Below are positions 27,235 to 35,537 of a DNA stretch of 57,867 bases, in pieces. The translations under genes and the position numbers were made by a program. Under the pieces are notes generated by a model that saw only the letters and a program-made list of their open reading frames with translations, ran no database searches and was not told where the DNA came from. The stretch spans positions 1 to 57,867 of the forward strand of contig NZ_CAJYOJ010000008.1 of the NCBI RefSeq assembly GCF_913776295.1, written 5' to 3'. Origin of the DNA: an uncultured Pedobacter sp. (lineage in GTDB: Bacteria; Bacteroidota; Bacteroidia; Sphingobacteriales; Sphingobacteriaceae). Position 1 is the stretch's first letter; each line of letters opens with the position of its first letter.

Positions 27235-27632
27235 ATGCTGAAAGTTTAACCTGTTCATCTGCAAACTTAATATTTTCTTGTTCAATTAATGTTAAGGCAG
27301 GATTTTAACGGGGTAGTTTTCATCAGAATTCATATTGTTGTAATCGAATATCTTTCTTCTGCAATCAGGAACTCAGCGCGCTTGCATTAAGATTCTTATC
27401 CCATCGCCGTCGCATCGAGGTGGGAATCATAGGTTGCTTATGGTGTAACGTTTTTACAGAAAGCTTCCAGTTATATTAATTTATGCAATAAGTTATTTCC
27501 CGGCCCAACACTGCTAAATTTAACTGCGTTGTTTATGATGTTTAAGCAGTGTTTTTCCTGGTCTGTTTACAAAATAATCGTCTAATTGTAGCGTATGCCC
27601 TTGTTTCATCGTATTGGTAGAAAAAACAGATA
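27235..27632. other. Intergenic region with hairpin
   Basis: Apart from the upstream extension of the HAD frame, this stretch holds no convincing gene. AACACTGCT (27507-27515) and AGCAGTGTT (27545-27553) form a 9-bp stem ending in T5, a terminator-like hairpin on the plus strand with no obvious upstream gene; it may end a short unannotated transcript. Another imperfect palindrome surrounds 27390-27430. Confidence 0.4.
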
Positions 27633-28160
27633 ATGAGAAATGCTTTTAAATTAACCGCGATATTTTTGATCAGCTTGGCTGCTATAAGCGCCTGCAAAAA
27701 GGAAACTGATAACCCGATGGATTTTTCGATTGATACGCAAAACCTAAGCCCTTGTACAGAAGGGGAATGCCGGTTTGAGTATCTGAATTATTCGGCTATG
27801 CCGGATAAACAGGGCGTAATTAAAACCGGACAATACAGGATTTTTTCAGTTACGAAGCGCAGCAGCTTCAGCACAACACGCATCTATATGCAGGCAGCAA
27901 TGCAGGATGATAGCAGGTTTCTGCTAACGGATGCTGATATTCAGTCAGGCAAGGTGAAATATCTGTTTTCTTGTGCATCGTGCGACTATTTTAATCTAAC
28001 GCCTATTGCAGGTTCGGTTAAAGGTGTTAAGGTATCGAATATCAATAACTCAGCAGAAAAATGGCTTTTGGACGCCCATATTGTTTTAGCTGCCGAAAAA
28101 TCCAGGATACCTGTGGATACCATCCATTTTAAACAATATTTCAGCCTGGCAGTGAACTAG
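27633..28160 (+). CDS. Hypothetical lipoprotein
   Basis: 175 residues with a signal peptide and lipobox AISACKKE (Cys at residue 21), hence an envelope lipoprotein. Four further Cys occur as two close pairs, one in SPCTEGEC and one in FSCASC, suggesting two disulfides or a metal site. The remainder is beta-rich with no family I recognise. It ends 22 bp before the convergent esterase gene. Function unknown. Confidence 0.7.
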   Translation: MRNAFKLTAIFLISLAAISACKKETDNPMDFSIDTQNLSPCTEGECRFEYLNYSAMPDKQGVIKTGQYRIFSVTKRSSFSTTRIYMQAAMQDDSRFLLTDADIQSGKVKYLFSCASCDYFNLTPIAGSVKGVKVSNINNSAEKWLLDAHIVLAAEKSRIPVDTIHFKQYFSLAVN

Positions 28161-28182
28161 CAAGAGATCCACCGAAAAATTA

Positions 28183-28911
28183 TTACAGATACAAGGGCGC
28201 CATTTTTCGCCAATAGTGCGGTCTGTGGGCGTTACTCTCCCAGGTATGAAACTGATTGGGAATACCTTTTTTCCACAGCAAATTGCTGAGGTGTTGATTT
28301 TCGCTTAAAAAAGGATCCGTTTCGCCTACAGCAAGGATAATTTCCATATTTCTGACATCTGCTAATAACTGGTCATCGCTTAGGTTCGCCATATATTGAG
28401 CAGGCATATTAAAATAAACCTCTTCGCTATGAAATCCGTTTAGAAGGTCCCTGAAATCGCCTATATTATTGGTCAGGTCGTATCGGCCGCTAATGCCTAC
28501 AGCTTTTTTAAATAACCAAGGATATTTCATTGCCAGGTTTATGGCATGATAAGCGCCCATGCTACAGCCGGCAGTCTCGATATAATTTCCATGGTTTTTA
28601 TTGTAAATGAGTGATAATACCTCTTCAATAAGGTATTTTTCGTATTGTAAGTGCCTCTTGATGCGTACTGACGGAAACACGTCGTGGTTATAAAAACTCT
28701 CTCCATCTATACTGTCCACACAGAAAATTTGAAGTTCACCGTTTTCGATCTGTTCAGCTAGTGAAGCGATAATTCCCCAGTTTTCGTAATCATAGAATCG
28801 GGCCATACGGGTAGGGAAGAAGATCACCGCCCTGCCAGCATAGCCGAAAACAAGAAGCTCCATGTCTCGCTGAAGATGCTGGCTAAACCATTTGTGATAC
28901 TCCCTATTCAT
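28183..28911 (-). CDS. Alpha/beta-hydrolase esterase (putative esterase D-like family)
   Basis: 242 residues with no signal peptide. The nucleophile elbow is GCSMGAYHA (Ser about residue 118), preceded by the oxyanion region VIFFPTRMARFYD, followed by GISGRYDLTN; catalytic Asp and His candidates lie in VGETDPF and the C-terminal HTWESNAHRPHYW. This pattern matches compact Bacteroidota esterases of the esterase-D/tributyrin type. Substrate unknown. The next gene on this strand, an SGNH hydrolase, lies 65 bp upstream; the two may be co-transcribed. Confidence 0.85.
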   Translation of the reverse strand: MNREYHKWFSQHLQRDMELLVFGYAGRAVIFFPTRMARFYDYENWGIIASLAEQIENGELQIFCVDSIDGESFYNHDVFPSVRIKRHLQYEKYLIEEVLSLIYNKNHGNYIETAGCSMGAYHAINLAMKYPWLFKKAVGISGRYDLTNNIGDFRDLLNGFHSEEVYFNMPAQYMANLSDDQLLADVRNMEIILAVGETDPFLSENQHLSNLLWKKGIPNQFHTWESNAHRPHYWRKMAPLYL

Positions 28912-28976
28912 GGCGTTAATTGTTTTGTCGAAAATTAGCGCATCTATGTTACCGGAATGTTAATCAAGTATGATAA

Positions 28977-29564
28977 TTAATCCAACTTCTCTTTAACGGT
29001 ATTGGCCCATAATCGATAGCCTTCTTCGCTGAGATGAAGACCGTCATGGTCATAAAATAGAGGGTTTGGCTGTCCGTCTTTGTCAAGCATTTTCTTAAAA
29101 ACATCTATAAATTTCCAATGCCCATCGAGTTTAATAATTTCGCTTTCAATCAGGTTGTTGGTGTATCTGAACTGATCGGCCATTTGCCAGCGTGTAATAC
29201 TGGGTTTTAAAGATATAAAATAACAGGGCAACAGACCGAACCGTTGGTTTACCTTAACCATCAATTGTTGAAAAAAAATAAATATTTCCTCCGGGTTTCT
29301 GCCGTCGCCAAGGTCGTTATCGCCTGCATACACCACAAGTGCTTTTGGCTTATAATTTATCATAATCCGCTCAAAAAACCATACGCAGGCTGCTAAGGTA
29401 GAGCCTCCAAAACCTAAATTAGTCACTTTCATATAATCGAAGTCATCTTCGAGGCTGTTCCATAAGCGGATAGATGAGCTGCCATAAAAGATAACACCAG
29501 GATGTTCCCGGTCTAAGCGATGCGCTCTTTCCAGCTGTTTTACTTCTTCTTCGTACCAGTACAT
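28977..29564 (-). CDS. SGNH/GDSL-family hydrolase
   Basis: 195 residues from the ATG at 29564, which starts MYWYEEEVKQLERAH as in cytoplasmic SGNH homologues; an upstream in-frame ATG at 29654 would add 30 atypical residues. Block I is VIFYGSSSIRLW (nucleophile Ser), block II Gly is in NLGFGGSTL, block III is YAGDNDLG (Asn) and block V is YDHDGLHLSEEGY (Asp and His). Family role: esterase or acylhydrolase on small acyl or acetylated-sugar substrates. No signal peptide. Confidence 0.85.
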   Translation of the reverse strand: MYWYEEEVKQLERAHRLDREHPGVIFYGSSSIRLWNSLEDDFDYMKVTNLGFGGSTLAACVWFFERIMINYKPKALVVYAGDNDLGDGRNPEEIFIFFQQLMVKVNQRFGLLPCYFISLKPSITRWQMADQFRYTNNLIESEIIKLDGHWKFIDVFKKMLDKDGQPNPLFYDHDGLHLSEEGYRLWANTVKEKLD

Positions 29565-29882
29565 ATTGCTAAAGATATAAAGATCTGCTTCCCGAAGAAA
29601 TGTACAGCGTGTTAAGTTTATGTTAACGGTATCGGTTATGGGTCCGTTAGTCATTTTTGAATAGTAACAGATTCAAAAAAATCATCCTCGATTTATTAAA
29701 ATAAAAAAAGAACACGTTCATTATCGTTCCCTGTCGATCCTGGTTTGATAAGACTGGCTAACCGGCCAAATGGAATGCTCATTTAAGTTTGGTGGCTAGC
29801 TGATCAGTTGTAAAATTCAGACACACGAAGTTTCTTTGCCCGAAGATCTCAGACAGCGCTTTTAAATTTTGACCAATTGATT

Positions 29883-30053
29883 TTACTCACTGTAATTCCT
29901 CTTATCAGCAGCATAAATATGGTACCAGATGTACAGAATCCATATTAAAACCACTGTGCTATATACTAACTCGGGTTCGAAAGAATCTCTTGTTGTTAAC
30001 AGCGCAATGGAGGAGATCAGCGCAGTCAGGAAAAAATAGAAAATATTTTTCAT
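29883..30053 (-). CDS. Small two-helix membrane protein
   Basis: A 56-codon frame. Starting MKNIFYFFLTALISSIALL, it has two hydrophobic stretches (about 4-20 and 29-47), the second rich in aromatic residues (VVLIWILYIWYHIYAA), separated by a short polar loop and followed by a charged tail DKRNYSE. Composition and the two-helix hairpin argue for a real inner-membrane miniprotein. No family recognised; neighbours give no clue. Confidence 0.55.
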   Translation of the reverse strand: MKNIFYFFLTALISSIALLTTRDSFEPELVYSTVVLIWILYIWYHIYAADKRNYSE

Positions 30054-30408
30054 AACGTACTGATTTTATGAATATTGATTGAAGTAAATATAATAAATAT
30101 GTTGCTAAAAACGAGTACCTTTTTTAAATAATTTACCTAAACATGATTTTGATAAACAAGTTTTATTTCGGATGGGTGCCAACCTATTTAGTTAAGTGTT
30201 TTTTGATGGACATAACCTACCATTTTAGTGTTTTTAAGAGTTTTCAAATGAAAAAAGAAGCATTTCAATTATTATGACGATAAACTGCCTAGATTTTAAC
30301 CATTTTGATAGATAAATCGCGTTAAACCGCACAAAATTGTGGCAATAGCGAATTTATATTTTATGTAAGTTTACCCAGCACAAATTAACCAGAATTAACA
30401 ACACACCA
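30054..30408. other. AT-rich intergenic region upstream of the dehydrogenase/cytochrome gene
   Basis: No gene seen. The TATATTTTA stretch near 30354-30362, with TTGTGG about 17 bp upstream, may be the promoter of the 30409 gene. The region 29655-29882 on the other side of the miniprotein also shows nothing recognisable. Confidence 0.3.
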
Positions 30409-33015
30409 ATGATTAAATTTTCTTTAAGCTTAATTTCTTTCACCCTGATTTTTTTTGGATTAAGAAACTTTTTTAGCGAACCACAATTACAGCAGGTATC
30501 TCCCCCTGGATTAACAATCACAAATTTCGCCGGACCCGATGTTACACCAAGTCCGGCCTGTTTAGCTGTAGCGCCAACGGGCGAAGTGTTCGTGGGTGTG
30601 GATATGATTGGATCTTTAGGTAAAGATCCTGGTAAAGGGCATATCCTTAAATTGATTGATAAGGATAATGATGGTAAAATGGACGAACATGTAGATTTTG
30701 CCGAAGTAGATAATCCACGTGGAATCATCGTACAGGGTAGTCAGGTTTATGTATTACACACCACTTTTTCGAAAGAAACAAAACAGGCTACAGGTATGAG
30801 TCTGGTTGTTTTTGAAGATAAAGATGGCGATGGAAAGGCCGATGGACCCGAAAAGCCACTTATTGAGCATATCAGTAATGCCAAATACATCCGTGAGCGT
30901 GGTACCGATCATGCCACCAATGGTATCAGGATGGGGATCGACGGTTGGATTTATATCTCTGTAGGAGATTTTGGATTTCACGATGCGGTAGACCGTTCGG
31001 GTAAGAAGCTTACCATGCTGGGCGGAGGAATTTTGCGCGTTCGTCCGGATGGAACGGAAATGGAAGTATATACCCACGGCACCCGTAATGTTTACGATGT
31101 AGCGATAGATCCTTATATGAATGTTTTTACCAGAGAAAATACCAATGATGGCGGAGGCTGGAATGTCCGTTTCTCGCACCACATACAATCTGGCGAATAC
31201 GGTTATCCGGTTTTATTCCAGAATTTTACCGAAGAAATTATTCCGGCATTAGCCGATTTAGGCGGTGGATCAGGAACGGGGGCATTGTTTATGGATGAAC
31301 CCAACTGGCCTGAGCAATATAACCATGTGCCCATGATGGCTGATTGGGGCAGAAGCATGCTATATATCCACAGAGTTACTGCCGATGGCCCAACCTTTAC
31401 ACAAAAAGACGAAGAATTTATTAAGCTGCCGCAAATTACAGACCTTGATGTAGACGGATCGGGAAGGTTATACCTTTCGGCCTGGGATGGCGCAGGTTAT
31501 TCAGGCAGCCCGAATAAAGGCTACGTTGTGCGCGCAGTACCAAACAACTGGACTTACAAAGCTTTTCCGGACGTTAAAAAAGCCTCTGTTAAAAAACTAA
31601 CCGAGCTACTGAAATCAAATAGTGCAGTTGGCCGGTTGGCAGCTTCGCAAGAATTGATTTCGCGTAACAATAAACAAGCGGTTTCATCAGCTTTAAAAGT
31701 GGCTTCTGATCAGGGTTTAGCACTTGATGTACGTATAGCAGGTATGTTTACCTATGCACAGTTAACCAAAGAAAATGGCATAGCTACTTTGATCGAATTG
31801 ACGAAAGATAAAGCAATGAAAGAATTTGCGTTGAAAGCATTGGCCGACCGTAAAACTTATTTAGATAAAGTACCGGTTGAGCCATTCTTAGAGGGATTAA
31901 AAGATGCTGATCTTCGCGTTCAGGCGGCTTCTATCATTGGCTTAAACCGTTTGGGCAGGGTCGAAGTAGCCAATGTACTTTTACAAACAAAAGTTCCTGC
32001 TTCATTTAAGTCGCCTGCAAAAGGAACTGAGGGCCCTCATGCAACACCAAATTCGGCCATTATCTTGCCGCATTTAGCGGTTAGGGCATTGGTTGATCTT
32101 CGGGCGGAAGATGCTTTGCTTGCTGCGGTTAAAGGCGAAAATGCTACGCTTGCCCTTTGGGCTTTACGCTATCTGCACAGTGAAAAAGTAGTTAACGGAT
32201 TGATTGCAACTTACAAGCAGGCGTCAGATGAGAAATTGAAAGAGCAGATTATGGTTACCTTAGGCCGTTTGTATAAAAAGGAAATTGCTTATGATGCCAG
32301 CTGGTGGTGGGGTACACGTCCCGATTCTCATGGTCCATATTTTAAAGCCGTGGCCTGGGAAGGTTCTCCTGTTATCGAGAAGTTTATAAAAGAAGAGGCT
32401 GCCAAAGCAGGAGCGAAGGGTAAACAATTTTATGTCGATTTAAATGAGCGCCAAAGGATGGATATTGCTGAATTTAATGTAGAAGAAAAAGTTGCAGCGG
32501 TTGAAGAGCCAAAAATTGATCTGAATAAAATCAAGAACAAAAAAGGCCAGGTAGGTAAATCATCTATTGAAGATGTTTTGTTGGCAATCAATAAATTACA
32601 GGGCGATCCGCTAAAAGGAAAAAATATTTTTAATAGCCAGGGTTGTATAGCCTGCCATAGTTTAAGTAAGAGCGAAAAAATGAAAGGTCCGTTCATGGGG
32701 CAGATTGGTTCCATAATGAACCGTGAGCAGATTGCAGAATCAATTTTAAAACCTAATGCTTCCATTTCGCAGGGATTTGCTTCGGTAATGATTACCGCAA
32801 AAGGCGACCGTACCTTTATGGGCTTTATTACGGAAGAAACTGCCGCTAAAGTGGTGCTTCGTAACATTGCAGGGGAAGTTTTTACCATCAAAACCGGAGA
32901 TATCCTGTCGAGAAAAGAAATGGAAACTTCGATGATGCCCGAAGGTTTGGCCAATTCATTGTCTTATGAAGAGCTGGCTTCCTTAGTTTCTTTCTTATCC
33001 GAACAGAAGCAATAG
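30409..33015 (+). CDS. Membrane-bound dehydrogenase-like protein with HEAT repeats and C-terminal cytochrome c
   Basis: 868 residues with an N-terminal signal/anchor. Domain order: a beta-propeller like sorbosone/glucose dehydrogenases (about 40-390: GTDHATNGIRMGIDGWIYIS, THGTRNVYDVAIDP, LPQITDLDVDGSGRLYLSAW), with Ca-binding-like DKDNDGKMD and DKDGDGKAD loops; alpha-helical HEAT-like repeats (about 395-620); and a PVC-type cytochrome c domain (about 725-868) with haem motif Cys746-Ile-Ala-Cys749-His750 and a distal Met candidate in the MKGPFMG segment. Family role: periplasmic oxidation of a sugar or polyol, with electrons passed to the attached haem. Monocistronic; substrate unknown. Confidence 0.85.
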   Translation: MIKFSLSLISFTLIFFGLRNFFSEPQLQQVSPPGLTITNFAGPDVTPSPACLAVAPTGEVFVGVDMIGSLGKDPGKGHILKLIDKDNDGKMDEHVDFAEVDNPRGIIVQGSQVYVLHTTFSKETKQATGMSLVVFEDKDGDGKADGPEKPLIEHISNAKYIRERGTDHATNGIRMGIDGWIYISVGDFGFHDAVDRSGKKLTMLGGGILRVRPDGTEMEVYTHGTRNVYDVAIDPYMNVFTRENTNDGGGWNVRFSHHIQSGEYGYPVLFQNFTEEIIPALADLGGGSGTGALFMDEPNWPEQYNHVPMMADWGRSMLYIHRVTADGPTFTQKDEEFIKLPQITDLDVDGSGRLYLSAWDGAGYSGSPNKGYVVRAVPNNWTYKAFPDVKKASVKKLTELLKSNSAVGRLAASQELISRNNKQAVSSALKVASDQGLALDVRIAGMFTYAQLTKENGIATLIELTKDKAMKEFALKALADRKTYLDKVPVEPFLEGLKDADLRVQAASIIGLNRLGRVEVANVLLQTKVPASFKSPAKGTEGPHATPNSAIILPHLAVRALVDLRAEDALLAAVKGENATLALWALRYLHSEKVVNGLIATYKQASDEKLKEQIMVTLGRLYKKEIAYDASWWWGTRPDSHGPYFKAVAWEGSPVIEKFIKEEAAKAGAKGKQFYVDLNERQRMDIAEFNVEEKVAAVEEPKIDLNKIKNKKGQVGKSSIEDVLLAINKLQGDPLKGKNIFNSQGCIACHSLSKSEKMKGPFMGQIGSIMNREQIAESILKPNASISQGFASVMITAKGDRTFMGFITEETAAKVVLRNIAGEVFTIKTGDILSRKEMETSMMPEGLANSLSYEELASLVSFLSEQKQ

Positions 33016-33039
33016 CAATTTCTAAATAATTTTTTCTGC

Positions 33040-33078
33040 CATAGCGGAGGTTACTATTTTATAGAAATCTCCGCTATG
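33040..33078. terminator. Hairpin after the dehydrogenase/cytochrome gene
   Basis: A perfect 10-bp stem CATAGCGGAG (33040-33049) / CTCCGCTATG (33069-33078), 25 bp after the stop codon. The T-tail is short (TGTCTTT), so termination is plausible rather than certain. Confidence 0.6.
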
Positions 33079-33156
33079 TGTCTTTAGGGAAATTCAGTCC
33101 AACAGTAAAGATTTCTTATTTCAACAGTACGTTTTTCATATTCCAGGGAAGCCGTC

Positions 33157-33320
33157 ACCCTGAACTTCCGCCCGGCCGGTCGGACGGGTGTTTCAGGGTC
33201 TTTGATCTGGATTAATCTCAGTTAAATCGTTAGCATAAATGACAACAAGATCGAACGCACTCTCCCAAAGCATGAACGGATAAAATACTCGGGACTCCAG
33301 ACTAAGCACTTCGGACTATT
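33157..33320. repeat. Dispersed palindromic and low-complexity repeats before cysE
   Basis: ACCCTGAA (33157-33164) pairs with TTCAGGGT (33192-33199) around a GC-rich inner palindrome. About 33288-33318 is a GACTC-type low-complexity stretch like that at 26391. The rest of the gap to 33442 shows no gene. Confidence 0.55.
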
Positions 33321-33442
33321 TTGTTATTTTCCCGCCATTTTTATTTAGAAAATCTTTCTGGTAGTTTCAGTTTAAAAAAACAAAACCTACATTTAGCGAT
33401 TAAATCTATATATTTAGTCGATGAGCAGATCGGCCAGCAGTT

Positions 33443-34255
33443 ATGGAAGACCATTTTTTTGAACAAATTTTCAAGAACCCTCTTGAACAACAAAACATTC
33501 CACCCAATGCAGTCATATCCCATTGGGCAGAGAAGCTTATTCAGGTACTTTTTCCGGAAAATTCTGTCAGGATGTTTTCAACCGTTGCCGAAATAAAGGA
33601 GTATGTAGCGGTTTTGGAACTCGAGCTTTATGATATCATATCGGCAAGTTGCCAGCTTAAAAATAGTATGTGCAAAAATGCAGCCGGTCAGTTTTTCGAA
33701 AGCTTACCGGAACTTTATCGTATCTTAAATACCGATATTGTGGCTATTTACGAAGGGGACCCGGCGGCGCAGAGCAGGTTTGAGGTGATTCGGACCTATC
33801 CGGGTTTTTATGCCATCTGTTTTTATAGAATTGCTCATACGCTTTACGATTTCGGAATACCACTTGTTCCGAGGATATTGACCGAATATGCACATTCTAA
33901 AACAGGTATTGATATTCACCCGGCTGCCAGTATAGGCGAGTATTTTTATATCGACCACGGAACAGGAATTGTTATCGGCGAAACCAGCACCATAGGCCGT
34001 TACGTTAAACTTTATCAGGGGGTAACGCTTGGTGCATTGAGTGTTAAAAAAACACTGGCAGGCAGTAAACGCCATCCTACGGTAGAAGACAGGGTGGTGA
34101 TCTATTCTGGCGCAACCATATTGGGTGGCGAAACCGTTATCGGGCACGATAGTATCATCGGAGGAAACGTATGGCTTACCGAAAGTATCCCTGCATTTTC
34201 CACCGCTTATCATTCGCCCGTTATTACCATAAGAAATTATAAAGAAACCCATTAA
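33443..34255 (+). CDS. cysE: Serine O-acetyltransferase (CysE/EpsC type)
   Basis: 270 residues. The N-terminal helical region (about 1-140) leads into a left-handed beta-helix with hexapeptide repeats: [61 protein letters not shown] and [10 protein letters not shown]. The His in the HPAAS region and in FYIDHGTG are the catalytic/CoA-side positions of the family. Reaction: acetyl-CoA plus L-serine to O-acetylserine in the cytoplasm, feeding CysM 11 bp downstream. The N-terminal extension resembles the long Bacteroidota/EpsC form. Confidence 0.93.
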   Translation: MEDHFFEQIFKNPLEQQNIPPNAVISHWAEKLIQVLFPENSVRMFSTVAEIKEYVAVLELELYDIISASCQLKNSMCKNAAGQFFESLPELYRILNTDIVAIYEGDPAAQSRFEVIRTYPGFYAICFYRIAHTLYDFGIPLVPRILTEYAHSKTGIDIHPAASIGEYFYIDHGTGIVIGETSTIGRYVKLYQGVTLGALSVKKTLAGSKRHPTVEDRVVIYSGATILGGETVIGHDSIIGGNVWLTESIPAFSTAYHSPVITIRNYKETH

Positions 34256-34266
34256 TACAGTAAAAT

Positions 34267-35139
34267 ATGGCAGGAATAATCGATTTGATCGGAAACACGC
34301 CGATGGCCGAACTTCAAAAGTTGAATGTAAACCGCGGCGTACGTGTGTTTGCTAAATTAGAAGGTAATAATCCGGGGGGTAGTGTTAAAGACAGGGCTTC
34401 GCTCAATATGATCAGAAGTGCAATTGAACGGGGCGAGGTTACGCCGGGTACTAAATTGGTGGAGGCTACAAGTGGCAATACCGGAATCGCATTAGCCATG
34501 ATTGCAAGTTTGTATCAGTTGGATATTGAATTGGTTATGCCGGCCAACTCTACACGCGAACGGAAAGTAACCATGGAAGCCTTTGGTGCAAAGGTAACCT
34601 TGTTGGAAAGTATAGAAGCGTGTAGGGATTATGCGGAAGAAAAAGGTGTTTCAAAAGGATATTATCTGTTAAATCAATTTTCCAATCAGGATAATTATCT
34701 GGCCCACTATAAAACAACCGGGCCAGAGATATGGCGAGATACTGAAGGGCAGATTACACATTTTGTAAGTTCGATGGGAACAACCGGAACGATTATGGGC
34801 TGTTCGAGGTTTTTTAAAGAGAAAAATGCTGATATTCAGATTGTAGGCTGTCAACCTACCGAGGGTTCATCCATTCCGGGGATCAGGCGTTGGCCGGAAG
34901 AATATCTGCCTAAAATATTTGATCCAAAAAGGGTAGATCGGGTGATGGATATCGCACAGGAAGAAGCTACCTTAATGGCCAGGAGAATGGCTAAAGAAGA
35001 AGGCTTATTTGCTGGTATGAGTTCGGGTGGTGCTTGTGCAGCTGCTTTAAAGCTCGCCAGCGAATTAGATAAAGGTACCATTGTTTTTATCGCCTGCGAT
35101 CGGGGAGACCGCTACCTCAGCAGCGATCTGTTCGGTTGA
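34267..35139 (+). CDS. cysM: O-acetylserine sulfhydrylase B (cysteine synthase)
   Basis: 290 residues, PLP fold type II. GNTPMAELQ lies at the start; the PLP lysine is Lys41 in NNPGGSVKDRAS; the substrate loop is EATSGNTGIALAM; GTTGTIMGCSRFF and GMSSGGACAAAL complete the cofactor pocket. The MPANSTRERKVTMEAFGAK stretch favours CysM over CysK. It turns O-acetylserine and sulfide (or thiosulfate, as in enteric CysM) into cysteine. It forms a two-gene operon with cysE. Confidence 0.93.
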   Translation: MAGIIDLIGNTPMAELQKLNVNRGVRVFAKLEGNNPGGSVKDRASLNMIRSAIERGEVTPGTKLVEATSGNTGIALAMIASLYQLDIELVMPANSTRERKVTMEAFGAKVTLLESIEACRDYAEEKGVSKGYYLLNQFSNQDNYLAHYKTTGPEIWRDTEGQITHFVSSMGTTGTIMGCSRFFKEKNADIQIVGCQPTEGSSIPGIRRWPEEYLPKIFDPKRVDRVMDIAQEEATLMARRMAKEEGLFAGMSSGGACAAALKLASELDKGTIVFIACDRGDRYLSSDLFG

Positions 35140-35165
35140 AGATAATTGCTCCTCAGATTATTTTT

Positions 35166-35318
35166 CATCTTTCTACTCACTCCTAAGCATTATGTTTGCC
35201 ACGGAGGCACGAAAAACACGGAAAAACTTTAACCTCCTCCGTGATTTCTGTGTTTCCGTGGCCAATTATCTACACATGCGTTAAAAGAAATTTCCCAGGC
35301 GCTTTCAAAAATTATAAG
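35166..35318. repeat. ~155-bp repeat with long imperfect palindrome, copy 1
   Basis: Shares most of its bases with 35339-35490 (period 173 bp). The core starts GCCACGGAGGCACGAAAAAC and ends with a near-complementary arm closing TGTTTCCGTGGC, giving arms of about 30 bp at roughly 80% complementarity. No coding support for the short frames across it. Confidence 0.8.
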
Positions 35319-35338
35319 GTTTTTTTTAAAATCACCTT

Positions 35339-35490
35339 CATCTTTCTACGTATGACTGAGCATTATGTTTGCCACGGAGGCACGAAAAACACGGAAAAAT
35401 TTTAATCTCCTCCGTGATTTATGTGTTTCCGTGGCCAATTATTTTACACATGCTTTAATGTAATTTCCTGGTGCTTTTCAAAATGATAAG
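35339..35490. repeat. ~155-bp repeat with long imperfect palindrome, copy 2
   Basis: Second copy, beginning CATCTTTCTAC as copy 1 does and ending at GATAAG. Same palindromic core with a handful of substitutions. It ends about 48 bp before the GHKL ATPase start. Confidence 0.8.
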
Positions 35491-35537
35491 ACTAATGATC
35501 GAATTTTATAATATATTTGCTAATTATATTAGTAAAT

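Noticed and set aside
32430..32954. 174-codon minus-strand frame opposite the cytochrome domain
   Set aside because: Antisense shadow; the plus-strand frame carries the haem motif and family sequence.
33725..34252. 175-codon minus-strand frame opposite cysE
   Set aside because: Antisense shadow of a well-supported gene; no family features.
35081..35405. Two short frames after cysM
   Set aside because: They lie across the cysM end and the palindromic repeats, which explain their mutual similarity.
35166..35490. CRISPR array
   Set aside because: Only two long units with palindromic cores at a 173-bp period, no short regular repeats with unique spacers and no cas genes.
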